Source of the DNA: UBA3824 sp017541145
GTDB taxonomy: Bacteria; Bacteroidota; Bacteroidia; Bacteroidales; UBA3824
Length of the DNA stretch: 64,000 nucleotides
Reading direction: 5' to 3'
Assembly (NCBI GenBank): GCA_947168365.1
Contig: CAMVLO010000006.1
Location: forward strand, 1-64,000
In this document: one piece after another, positions 1 to 8,499 of the stretch
Layout: every line of letters begins with the position of its first letter
Position numbering within the stretch: the first letter of the stretch is position 1
Notes under the pieces: generated by a model
The model's input: only the letters and a program-made list of their open reading frames with translations
Databases searched by the model: none
What the model was told of the DNA's origin: nothing
Translations under genes and position numbers: made by a program

Positions 1-177
1 TTACCGTTAAACGCCACAATAGAAGGAGATTTTAGCTACAAACAATATCTCACAGATAATAGCGTAGCCGTACACCTATGGAATGCAAGTTGGCTCGATG
101 AGCTCAATAAATATAGAAAACAAAGTAAAGGTATAAGAAAATATTGGAACATCATAAAAGCGCATATTTGCAAATAA
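1..177 (+). CDS. Glycosyltransferase C-terminal fragment (GT32-like), cut by window edge
   Basis: An open frame runs from the first base to a TAA at 175-177, giving 58 residues; the start lies outside the window. The segment VAVHLWNASWLDE resembles the conserved end of GT32 / capsular polysaccharide synthesis glycosyltransferases, where a His-x-Trp element is followed by Ser/Gly-Trp. The gene sits 3 nt before the next glycosyltransferase in the same direction, so it is probably part of the same polysaccharide operon. Family assignment rests on this short tail only; it could belong to another sugar transferase family. Confidence 0.55.
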   Translation, partial: LPLNATIEGDFSYKQYLTDNSVAVHLWNASWLDELNKYRKQSKGIRKYWNIIKAHICK

Positions 178-180
178 AAA

Positions 181-1125
181 ATGGAGAAAACATCATTAAA
201 ATTTGGTTTTATAATTCTACATTACATGGCATTAGAAATGACCAAGCAATGTGTAAATAAACTATTAGAAAATTTTAGCACAGAGAATATACTCATAGTA
301 ATTGTTGACAATAAATCACCTAACGATTCTGGAAAAGAATTACAACAATACTATAAAGACAATAAATTAATAAAAGTAATATTACACGATAAAAACGATG
401 GTTTTGCCCGTGGTAACAATGTAGGATTCAATTATTTAAAACAAAATTATGATATACAGTTTATGATTGTAATGAACAACGATATCATTATTGAACAAAA
501 AGACTTGTTAGGAAAAATAGAAGAAATATATCAAGAACACAAATATGCAGTATTAGGACCATCAATTTTTGCACCCAAATATAATCTCTATCAAAATCCC
601 GGTCCTCTCAATTGCGCAACTATTGAACAAACCCAAAAATTCATAAAAACATACAAAGAATATATAAGTAGGGATAATCGGAATTATTATATTCTAAAAA
701 TACTTCACTATACTATATTTTGGTGGGCAAAACCAATTTACAAATTCTTCAAAAGCGAACACTCACAAAAACGAATTACGACATCCACCGAACAAAAAAA
801 GCAAAATTCAACGAAGACCAAAAGTAATGTAACAGACTCCGTTCTCTGCGGCGCATGTTACATTTTTTCGAAAGATTTCATAACAAATAGGGAATATTGT
901 TTCGATCCTCATACATATCTGTATTTTGAAGAACAAATTTTAGCGTATCAATGTCAAAAAAATAAATTATCAATGTTATATTCACCTAAAATTGAAGTAA
1001 AACACCTAATAGGAATATCTACTGAAGAGTCAGAAATAGATAATAGAAAACGATACCTCACAATGTGGAAAGAAAATATAAAATCAGCAAAATACTATCT
1101 CAAAATACTTAAAAACGAAAAATGA
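181..1125 (+). CDS. GT2 family glycosyltransferase
   Basis: A 314-residue GT-A fold glycosyltransferase expected to transfer an activated sugar to a lipid-linked repeat unit at the cytoplasmic face of the inner membrane. The N-terminal beta strand FGFIILHY, the VDNKSPNDS nucleotide-binding loop at about residues 41-49, the NDGFARGNNVG segment and the NND metal-binding motif ending at Asp101 are all visible and are typical of rhamnosyltransferase-like GT2 enzymes. A second acidic site (YFEEQ, about residue 250) fits the catalytic base region. Its ATG lies 3 nt after the upstream stop, which indicates translational coupling in the polysaccharide operon. The donor and acceptor sugars cannot be told from sequence. 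Confidence 0.9.
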   Translation: MEKTSLKFGFIILHYMALEMTKQCVNKLLENFSTENILIVIVDNKSPNDSGKELQQYYKDNKLIKVILHDKNDGFARGNNVGFNYLKQNYDIQFMIVMNNDIIIEQKDLLGKIEEIYQEHKYAVLGPSIFAPKYNLYQNPGPLNCATIEQTQKFIKTYKEYISRDNRNYYILKILHYTIFWWAKPIYKFFKSEHSQKRITTSTEQKKQNSTKTKSNVTDSVLCGACYIFSKDFITNREYCFDPHTYLYFEEQILAYQCQKNKLSMLYSPKIEVKHLIGISTEESEIDNRKRYLTMWKENIKSAKYYLKILKNEK

Positions 1126-1228
1126 ACATAACTTAGAAAATAAACATTCATCAACATAGAATCTTGAACAATGTTGGCATTATTATGTCCAATTATAGAT
1201 AATACAAAAAAAAAATTAAAACACGAAA

Positions 1229-2026
1229 ATGCAACTAAATACACTTACAGTACTACTTCGCGATGGACTCGCCAACAGAATGAGAGTGATGGCATCAATT
1301 GCTCATTTTGTCAAAAGCGGTATTAATATCAACATACTTTGGCTAAAAAATGATGCACTAAATTGTGACTTTGAGCATATTTTCAAGCCCATAAGAGGAT
1401 TCAATATCACAAATATAATCCACGAACCCCAAATGATACATTCAATGCAACAAAATCCAATCAAAAGACTCATTGCTAAAATCCATAACAAAGCAAAAGG
1501 CTATGATTATGTATTTACCAAAGGAAAAACTAACATTCCGAAACAATTAAAACCAATATTCGAAAAATACCAAAAAGTATACGTAGCAATGTGCTTTTGT
1601 CTCACTGAACAAGAGGACTACACTATTTTCGCTCCATCAGATAACATTGTTGAGATTATTAACAAAATTAATTATCAAAACTACATCGGCATTCATATCC
1701 GTCGAGGCGACCATATTGGGGCTACTAAGAAAAGCCCAATTAAATTATTTACAGAATATATAGAGCAACACATCGACAAAACAAAATTTTACATTGCCAC
1801 AGATTCACAAGACATTAAGTATCTGCTTACTTTACATTACGGAAACAACAAAATACTCACAAATAGTTTCAGCTTAGAACGCAATTCACCACAAGGAATA
1901 GTGGATGCGTATGCAGAGATGCTAATCTTATCAAAAGCAGATCTAATAATAGGCTCACAGTTTTCTTCTTTTGATGAAGTGGCTGCAAAAATAGGAAACA
2001 TACAACTAATAAAACTTAGCGAATAA
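1229..2026 (+). CDS. NodZ/fucosyltransferase-like glycosyltransferase
   Basis: This 265-residue protein has the N-terminal element LRDGLANRMRVMAS, which corresponds to the G-G-L-x-N-R-L/M motif of the GT11/GT23/GT65 fucosyltransferase superfamily. It also has the GDP-binding motif HIRRGDH at residues 156-162, the ATDS strand at about 190, and a C-terminal segment (SKADLIIGSQFSSF) matching the donor-binding region. These residues indicate a GT-B enzyme using a GDP-sugar, most likely GDP-fucose, to decorate the surface polysaccharide. It lies in the polysaccharide operon about 100 nt after the GT2 gene. The exact family (NodZ-like versus GT11) is not resolved. Confidence 0.72.
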   Translation: MQLNTLTVLLRDGLANRMRVMASIAHFVKSGININILWLKNDALNCDFEHIFKPIRGFNITNIIHEPQMIHSMQQNPIKRLIAKIHNKAKGYDYVFTKGKTNIPKQLKPIFEKYQKVYVAMCFCLTEQEDYTIFAPSDNIVEIINKINYQNYIGIHIRRGDHIGATKKSPIKLFTEYIEQHIDKTKFYIATDSQDIKYLLTLHYGNNKILTNSFSLERNSPQGIVDAYAEMLILSKADLIIGSQFSSFDEVAAKIGNIQLIKLSE

Positions 2027-2142
2027 TAGAATAATTTACCACAAATTTTTTTCAAATAACTATGAAATTCTGTTTTTTACATATAATATTAAATACACAA
2101 AAAATATTTTATTACTTTCATTAGATTTCTAAATAAATCTCA

Positions 2143-2150
2143 TACTTTTG
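2143..2150 (+). promoter_or_regulatory. Possible -7 box upstream of the ATP-grasp gene
   Basis: TACTTTTG matches the Bacteroidota -7 consensus TAnnTTTG in the 246-nt gap between 2027 and 2272. No clear TTG -33 box stands 19-20 nt upstream, and the next start is about 120 nt away, so this is a tentative internal promoter with a long leader. Confidence 0.35.
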
Positions 2151-2272
2151 TAGGGCTTATTAGTAAGTGATTAAAACAATTTGACATATACATATAATCA
2201 ATATTTATATGCAATTATCACTCTAGTATACTTCTATTTTAATATTAAATTTAATATATTCTAAATAAAAAA

Positions 2273-3250
2273 ATGCAGTTCATAAAAGCAATAAAAAATT
2301 ACGGAATAATATATTGCATAGATTCAATTTTAGTAAATGCAAAATTAAAAAAAGAACTTTCATTTAGTTCAAAAATAAAAATTCAGAATTACTTAAAGTC
2401 TATACCTAACAAAGAATATCCCAAAATACTAAAAAAAAGATTCAAAAATATTACTGGAGAAGAATTAAATTTAGAAAATCCACAGACTTTTAATGAAAAA
2501 ATACAATGGTTAAAAATTTACGATAGTACACCTCAAAAAACATTATATGCAGACAAATATTTAGTAAGAAAAGAAATTAAAGAGAAAATAGGCTCGAAAT
2601 ATTTAATACCAATAATTGGTGAAGCATGGGAAAATGCCAATGACATAGATTTTTTTAAACTTCCAGACAAATTCGTTCTAAAATGCAATCATGGTTCAGG
2701 CATGAATATCATAATAAAAGACAAAAATAAAATAAATCAACAAAAAATAAAAAAACAATTAAACAGATGGTTACAAATGGACTATGCATTTTTCTGGCAA
2801 TTTTGTGATCTAGAATTACATTACAGCAAAATTCATCCTATAATTTATGCAGAAAAATTTATAGAAGAAATGGATGGCAACTTACACGATTATAAAATAC
2901 ATTGTTTCAATGGCATACCTCATTATATAGAAGTTATTTCTGATCGAAATTTAAAAAATCACACAGCATTAGAAGTTTGGTACGATATTAACTGGAAAAA
3001 ACAAAATTTCACAGATGGAGTATATGCAATGAATGATAAAGATATTATAAAACCTGATTGTTTAAATGAAATGATAAACATTGCGAAAACGTTATCCAAG
3101 GATTTCATGTACGCAAGAGTTGATCTATATATCATAAAAGGAAGAATATATTTTGGAGAAATTACTTTTACATCGGGTAGTGGAACATATGGTTGGAATC
3201 CTAAAAATACAAATATTGAATTAGGAAAATTAATAAAATTACAAAAATGA
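2273..3250 (+). CDS. TupA-like ATP-grasp protein
   Basis: A 325-residue protein of the TupA-like ATP-grasp family, found in teichuronopeptide and capsule loci, where members are thought to form amide bonds between a sugar acid or amine and an amino acid. Family hallmarks visible are NPQTFNEKIQWLK near residue 65, the DKYLVR strand, FVLKCNHGSG (nucleotide-binding region) around residue 145, and the late YARVDLY ... FGEITFTSGSG segment that supplies metal and ATP contacts. The coding DNA is extremely A/T-rich compared with the later half of the window. It overlaps the next gene by 4 nt (ATGA), indicating co-translation. The substrate is unknown. Confidence 0.85.
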   Translation: MQFIKAIKNYGIIYCIDSILVNAKLKKELSFSSKIKIQNYLKSIPNKEYPKILKKRFKNITGEELNLENPQTFNEKIQWLKIYDSTPQKTLYADKYLVRKEIKEKIGSKYLIPIIGEAWENANDIDFFKLPDKFVLKCNHGSGMNIIIKDKNKINQQKIKKQLNRWLQMDYAFFWQFCDLELHYSKIHPIIYAEKFIEEMDGNLHDYKIHCFNGIPHYIEVISDRNLKNHTALEVWYDINWKKQNFTDGVYAMNDKDIIKPDCLNEMINIAKTLSKDFMYARVDLYIIKGRIYFGEITFTSGSGTYGWNPKNTNIELGKLIKLQK

Positions 3251-4389
3251 ATATTATTATCAAACTAATATATAAAGCATTATCAAAATTCATAAAATAT
3301 AATTTTATGGACTTTGAAGAGGAAAAAAAATATTTAATTTTCAACAAATCATACACATATAATGATATAGATATATCTCAAATTGGAGAAGACGAAAGAA
3401 AAAATTTTGATTTTATAAAATCATGGAACGATGATACTTACCTATTACATTATACAAAGACATGCTATATTGACCCCACTTACGGTTGGATAATAACAAA
3501 AAACAATAAAATATTGTATCATTCTGTACCAAGCAGTTATAGACATATTATATACAATTCAGAATATGGACAAACTGACAAGCCTGACAAAATATTATTT
3601 TTAAGAAAAAAGAAAAAAATAGAAATATACGATAAAATAATATCCCTAAATGAACTATGTGGAAGCTTTGGAAAAAACTATTTTTTTTTATGGGATGCAT
3701 TATTTGGAGAATTAGCATTACTAAAAAATAATGATATAAACATCAACGCAATGCCAATACTAATTCCAAAATCAATAGCAGAATGTAGTTTTTTTAAAGA
3801 AACAATTAAATTATCACCAATATTTAACAATATTAAATTTATATATAGAGACAAAAACTTCATTCAGTGCAATGAAGTCTATCAATGCAAAGTAATTCAC
3901 TATAGAAATACGTATTTAAATACAGTACTATCATGGTTTTCACACATTAAACCAAGCAAACACACAACAAAAAAAATTTATTTAAAAAGAGATGAAAAAT
4001 CTTCAAGACATATTGAAAATAACAATGAAATAGAAATGATTGCGCAAAAATACGGTTTTGAAATCATTGACAACAATAAATTAACAGTTGAAGAACAAAT
4101 AAAACTATATAGACAAGTAGAATACCTAATTGCTATACACGGTGCTGGCAATATAAATATAATTTTTCGTTACCCAAACAATTTATCTATGCTCGAAATA
4201 CATACTTCTACAAAAATTCCTGCAAGTTATGCGATTTTATCAAATCAACTAGGATTTAAATACGATGCAGTTATTGGAAGTGAACTAAAAGGAGAAACAA
4301 ATAATAATTGGGCAAATAAAAGTTATTTTTATCTTGACCCACAAAAATTTGAACATAAATTAAAAAAAATACTGAAAATAACAATTTAA
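3247..4389 (+). CDS. GT61 family glycosyltransferase (DUF563)
   Basis: A 380-residue protein whose C-terminal half carries the GT61/DUF563 signature: IHGAGN with His298, followed by a segment ending in MLEIHT. GT61 enzymes transfer pentoses or other sugars and occur in bacterial capsule and O-antigen loci. The N-terminal 140 residues are poorly conserved, as is usual for the family. The start codon overlaps the stop of the ATP-grasp gene, so both are probably made together. Codon use is very A/T-rich. The sugar transferred is not deducible. Confidence 0.82.
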   Translation: MNIIIKLIYKALSKFIKYNFMDFEEEKKYLIFNKSYTYNDIDISQIGEDERKNFDFIKSWNDDTYLLHYTKTCYIDPTYGWIITKNNKILYHSVPSSYRHIIYNSEYGQTDKPDKILFLRKKKKIEIYDKIISLNELCGSFGKNYFFLWDALFGELALLKNNDININAMPILIPKSIAECSFFKETIKLSPIFNNIKFIYRDKNFIQCNEVYQCKVIHYRNTYLNTVLSWFSHIKPSKHTTKKIYLKRDEKSSRHIENNNEIEMIAQKYGFEIIDNNKLTVEEQIKLYRQVEYLIAIHGAGNINIIFRYPNNLSMLEIHTSTKIPASYAILSNQLGFKYDAVIGSELKGETNNNWANKSYFYLDPQKFEHKLKKILKITI

Positions 4390-4583
4390 ATAACATATAA
4401 AAAAACTAATATTATTCAAACAATTAAAAATAAAATTTCGAACAAATGATATAACAAAAAAGCACAGGATTATCACAAAAAACAAAAAAAATGAACTAAC
4501 ATCATTAATATGAAAAAATTAAAGATAAGTTCAAAAAAGAGATATTAAAGGTAAAATAATTACATCTAAACATTACAAACAAA

Positions 4584-5447
4584 ATGAAAATAGCATTTGT
4601 AATATTATCGTGTGATTATCCAGGAAAACAATTTGAAATTTTACTAGATAAACTTTCTTTATTTGAAAATCCTGTAATATATATTCATCACGATTATAGC
4701 CAAAATAATTTTAACAATAATCTAATAAAAAAGTACAATTTGATACTAGCCCCAAAACATTACACAACTTATTGGTCGCATATCAATAATGTTAAAGCAA
4801 CTTGGGATGCTTTCAAAATTATATCAGAAAAATATAACCCGGATTGGATAATAACAATAACACCAACTTGTTATCCAATAAAACCGATAAAAGAAATTGA
4901 AAGTTTTCTAAAGAATTCAGAATATGACGGTTACATGTCATATAGGAAAGTAACAGCAACTCCCAAATGGGAATTAGACAAATGGATATATCGCGATATG
5001 TACCATAAAAAGATAATGTTACCAATAATAAACAGACCAATTTTCATTAAACGAAAAACTAAATCAGTACCATTTAATGAAGATTTTCCTATTTGGCACA
5101 GCTCAAATTATTTTATGCTTAACAACAAAGCTATAAAACAATTACTAGAACAAGAAGAATGTTACAACAAACTAGTAAAGTTTTATGAAACATTCAACAG
5201 CAAAAATCAACATCCATGTCCACAAGAAATTGTTATACAAAGTATTATAATGAATAATTGTAAAAACATTAATATATGTAACAATTATTACAGATACATA
5301 AAATGGGTAGAAGGTGTATGGTCACCCATCTACTTAACAGAAGACAATTATGAAGAAGTAAAAAATTCCGATGCATTATTTGCACGAAAGTTTAGATCAC
5401 CTGAAAGTGACAAACTTACAAAACTAATAGACAACAATTTATTATAA
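4584..5447 (+). CDS. GT14-like (core-2/I-branching type) glycosyltransferase
   Basis: A 287-residue protein beginning MKIAFVILSCDYP, followed by a VYIHHDYS segment near residue 35 and a YWSHINNVKATWDAF segment near residue 65. This matches bacterial members of the core-2/I-branching beta-1,6-N-acetylglucosaminyltransferase family (GT14), where an I-H-x-D element and a W-x-x-x-x-x-V-x-A segment are typical. The later WHSSNYFMLNNKAI element matches the acceptor-proximal G-S-x-W/Y-F-x-L region. It follows the GT61 gene after a 194-nt A/T-rich gap in which I see no clear promoter. It probably adds a branching sugar to the repeat unit. Confidence 0.75.
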   Translation: MKIAFVILSCDYPGKQFEILLDKLSLFENPVIYIHHDYSQNNFNNNLIKKYNLILAPKHYTTYWSHINNVKATWDAFKIISEKYNPDWIITITPTCYPIKPIKEIESFLKNSEYDGYMSYRKVTATPKWELDKWIYRDMYHKKIMLPIINRPIFIKRKTKSVPFNEDFPIWHSSNYFMLNNKAIKQLLEQEECYNKLVKFYETFNSKNQHPCPQEIVIQSIIMNNCKNINICNNYYRYIKWVEGVWSPIYLTEDNYEEVKNSDALFARKFRSPESDKLTKLIDNNLL

Positions 5448-5623
5448 TACTAAACTTAAGAGAGCAATACAAAGGCAAATATAACAATACTATTTTATTT
5501 TACTTACAAAATAAATGATTGAATAGATTGTCATAATGCAGCCTCGCAAAGTAAAGATAAATTTGAAAAGCTGTTTTCAAAGGCAAAAAAAAATAAAGTA
5601 AGCAATCAATATACAAAAACATC

Positions 5624-5676
5624 GCGATAGTTGCTCCGTAACGCCTAAAAAAATGCAGTTACGGAGCAACTATCGC
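5624..5676. repeat. Perfect 19-bp inverted repeat (hairpin)
   Basis: Arms at 5624-5642 and 5658-5676 are exact reverse complements (GCGATAGTTGCTCCGTAAC and its complement), separated by a 15-nt loop. It is much more G/C-rich than its surroundings and lacks a following T-tract, so it does not look like a simple terminator. It may be a REP-like palindromic element or a transcript-stabilising hairpin. Confidence 0.8.
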
Positions 5677-5919
5677 TTATTTATGAAGTATTACTCTCGA
5701 AAAATTAACACGAGAATAAAAGGAAATATGCATAAAAAAAATTAAAGAACTCAAAACAATACATACGCAACGAAAACTTTGTATTTTGAGTTATATTTAA
5801 ATTACATCAAAAATTTGGTTATAAAACAAATAATTCACAGGATATTGCCGATTTTCAAAAGGACAAATGGAACAAGACTATTAAAATATAGCAACAAAAA
5901 GGGACAATCGATAAAATAA

Positions 5920-5950
5920 TTGTATAGTTAACAGGAATGTTATACCTTTG
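5920..5950 (+). promoter_or_regulatory. Bacteroidota-type promoter for the O-acetylation cassette
   Basis: TTG at 5920-5922 and TACCTTTG at 5943-5950, separated by 20 nt, match the -33 and -7 boxes. The predicted transcript begins just before the ATG at 5966 and would serve the SGNH, MBOAT and SGNH genes. Confidence 0.7.
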
Positions 5951-5965
5951 CAACAAAAATAGAAA

Positions 5966-7021
5966 ATGAGTCAATTTATAAAAACAATAATTAAATTTAT
6001 TCTAATCGCAATTCCAATTGCAATAACCTTTTCTCTACCATGCATTTTCATATTACCTTACCAAACAGGAGGGTTCGGTGATTGGGGAATTCCTTTTGGT
6101 CCATACGATACAATATTTAAACCGGTAAATTATTGCTACATTGAAAATGTTGACAATTATGATTCTTTAAAAAACAAAGAAATTATCACGATAGGAGATT
6201 CTTTTAGCCAAGGAACAACCATGGGATATCAAAACTACCTTGGTCACAAACTAAATAAAACAATAAGTAATTTTAGAATAAAAGAAGCAAGGCCTGAAAA
6301 TACTGGATATACCTTACTAAAAAAGAACATGATACCTAAATGTAAAGTATTAATTACAGAATCAGTAGAAAGAACCTTTATAAAATCCTTAAGTGATGAA
6401 TTTACAATATTTGATAATATCCAAAAAAAAGAAATTATAACGAACAATGAAAAAAATTTATTGAATTTCTTCAAACCTCAAGACATAGAAATAAAAAGCT
6501 ATGATTTTAATTTTAAAAAGCTATTGAACTATTATACAAACAAATTCACAATATCTAAATCATATAAAAAACTTAAATTAATTCAACCGATGTTTACAGC
6601 AAGGAAATACTCGGAATATCTGTATATTTACAACAACAAAAAGAATTGGGATGGCGACCTACTATTTCAATACTTAACAGAAAACGAAATAAAAAAAGCA
6701 AAAAACAATCTAAATTCACTAATAGAAGAAGCAGAAAAACAAAACATAAAACTAATTTATATGATTCCGGCGGATAAATATGACATGTATTACGACTTTA
6801 TAGAAAACAATCCATATCCCCCCAACCCCTCATTTGATTATTTTAAAGATTTGGATACAAATATTTTTGTCAATACAAAACAAATTCTAACTCCTTATCT
6901 AAAAAATGGAGAAAAAGATATATACCGTGTTAATGATACACATTGGTCGATAAAAGCGGCTAAAATTGTCGGTGAACATCTCGCCGATATAATAATAAAT
7001 TACAACATAAATAATAAATAA
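5966..7021 (+). CDS. AlgJ/AlgX-like SGNH acetyltransferase-associated protein
   Basis: A 351-residue protein with an N-terminal membrane anchor (about residues 8-32) and an extracytoplasmic SGNH-hydrolase-like domain. The block I nucleophile is in GDSF (Ser79) and the C-terminal Asp-x-His pair is in NDTHWS (Asp324, His326), the arrangement seen in AlgJ, AlgX and related O-acetyltransferases. Such proteins take an acetyl group passed across the membrane by an MBOAT partner and place it on the polysaccharide. The MBOAT gene follows 20 nt downstream, which supports this role. The gene has its own strong promoter. Confidence 0.82.
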   Translation: MSQFIKTIIKFILIAIPIAITFSLPCIFILPYQTGGFGDWGIPFGPYDTIFKPVNYCYIENVDNYDSLKNKEIITIGDSFSQGTTMGYQNYLGHKLNKTISNFRIKEARPENTGYTLLKKNMIPKCKVLITESVERTFIKSLSDEFTIFDNIQKKEIITNNEKNLLNFFKPQDIEIKSYDFNFKKLLNYYTNKFTISKSYKKLKLIQPMFTARKYSEYLYIYNNKKNWDGDLLFQYLTENEIKKAKNNLNSLIEEAEKQNIKLIYMIPADKYDMYYDFIENNPYPPNPSFDYFKDLDTNIFVNTKQILTPYLKNGEKDIYRVNDTHWSIKAAKIVGEHLADIIINYNINNK

Positions 7022-7041
7022 TTTGAATAATTTATTAAACC

Positions 7042-8499
7042 ATGCTTTTTAATTCAATTGAATTTGCCATATTTTTACCAATAGTATTTGCAATATATTG
7101 GATAATTGGCTCTGACAGAAGAAAAATACAAAATTTATTTCTATTAATTGCAAGCTATGTATTTTACGGTTGGTGGAATCCTCAGTTTCTCATCCTCATT
7201 TTCTTATCTACTCTTGTTGACTATTTCGTTGCAAGAGGAATAGAAAATTATACTAATAACAAACAAAATCAAAAAAAACTATTAGCTGTATCGCTAATTT
7301 TTAATCTCGGAATGCTTGGATTTTTCAAATACTTCAACTTTTTTGTAGAAAATTTTGTTCAAGCATTTACACTATTCGGAATGAAACTTAATCTTCCGAC
7401 ATTACAAATAATTTTACCGGTAGGAATTAGTTTCTATACTTTCCAAACTCTTAGCTATTCGATTGATGTATACAAAGGCAAACTCTCTGCATGCAAAGAC
7501 TTTATATCATTTGCGGCATACGTTAGTTTCTTTCCGCAACTTGTAGCCGGTCCTATTGAAAGAGCGACAAACTTAGTACCCCAGTTTTTAAACAAAAGAA
7601 CTTTTGACTACTACCTCGCAGTAGACGGAATGAAACAAATATTATGGGGTTTATTCAAAAAAATTGTCATAGCTGACAGTTGTGCAAAACTTGTAAATCC
7701 ATTTTTTGAAAACTATTCCACATATCCGGGTGCTGACTTAATAATATGTTCTGTTCTATTTGCATTCCAAATTTACTGTGACTTTTCCGGTTACTCTGAC
7801 ATTGCAATCGGAACTGCCAGATTATTCGGATTTAACTTAATGCGAAACTTTAGTTTCCCATATTTTAGTCGCGATGTAGCAGAATTTTGGAGACGTTGGC
7901 ATATTTCACTTACAACATGGTTCAGAGATTATATTTACATCCCACTCGGTGGAAGCAGACGCGGATTAGCAATAGTAATCAGAAATACATTCATAATATA
8001 TTTAGTATCCGGATTTTGGCATGGTGCAAGATGGACATTTATATTTTGGGGGTTACTCAACGCGTTGTATTTCTTACCATTATTAATACGAAAGAAAAAC
8101 CGCAAACATCTTGACATCGTTGCATCAGACAGAAAATTTCCAAACTTCAAAGAGTTATTAAGTATGTTAACAACATTTGCATTAATAACATTTGCTTGGA
8201 TATTTTTCAGAGCAACAAGTATGGAAGAAGCCGTAAAAGTGATATATCATTGCTTAAAAGATTTAATTCAACATCCGGCATCTATATTATTGTTATTCAG
8301 AGAGCTATATTTACCGCAAATAATATTATTGACAATATTTATAACTATAGAATGGTTTGGACGCAGAAATCAATATGCCATCCAAAGTTTCTTGGTTAAC
8401 AATAATGTAGCATTAAGATGGAGCATGTATTACGCAATAATAATTGCAATTATACTAAGCTTCGGTGAAAAACAAGATTTTATTTATTTTCAATTCTAA
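7042..8499 (+). CDS. MBOAT family O-acyltransferase (AlgI-like)
   Basis: A 485-residue polytopic membrane protein of the membrane-bound O-acyltransferase family. Signature segments are VGISFYTFQTLSYSIDVYKG, FFPQLVAGPIER, FWRRWHISLTTWFRDYIYIP and SGFWHGARW. His327 in the last segment is the expected catalytic histidine. In alginate-type systems such proteins move acetyl groups from cytoplasmic acetyl-CoA across the inner membrane to an SGNH partner. It lies between two SGNH genes and its stop codon directly abuts the start of the next gene, so the three probably form one acetylation unit for the surface polysaccharide. Confidence 0.93.
   Translation: MLFNSIEFAIFLPIVFAIYWIIGSDRRKIQNLFLLIASYVFYGWWNPQFLILIFLSTLVDYFVARGIENYTNNKQNQKKLLAVSLIFNLGMLGFFKYFNFFVENFVQAFTLFGMKLNLPTLQIILPVGISFYTFQTLSYSIDVYKGKLSACKDFISFAAYVSFFPQLVAGPIERATNLVPQFLNKRTFDYYLAVDGMKQILWGLFKKIVIADSCAKLVNPFFENYSTYPGADLIICSVLFAFQIYCDFSGYSDIAIGTARLFGFNLMRNFSFPYFSRDVAEFWRRWHISLTTWFRDYIYIPLGGSRRGLAIVIRNTFIIYLVSGFWHGARWTFIFWGLLNALYFLPLLIRKKNRKHLDIVASDRKFPNFKELLSMLTTFALITFAWIFFRATSMEEAVKVIYHCLKDLIQHPASILLLFRELYLPQIILLTIFITIEWFGRRNQYAIQSFLVNNNVALRWSMYYAIIIAIILSFGEKQDFIYFQF

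Larger units (their letters stand above)
5448..5965. other. 518-nt A/T-rich intergenic region
   Basis: No credible gene was found on either strand. The region holds a small hairpin (arms 5563-5569 and 5574-5580), a long perfect inverted repeat (5624-5676), a looser pair of arms (5748-5756 and 5784-5792), and near its end the promoter for the O-acetylation genes. It separates the glycosyltransferases from the acetylation cassette. Confidence 0.7.

Noticed and set aside
5624..5676. Invertible phase-variation promoter
   Set aside because: The arms enclose only 15 nt, too little to hold a promoter, and no recombinase gene is near.
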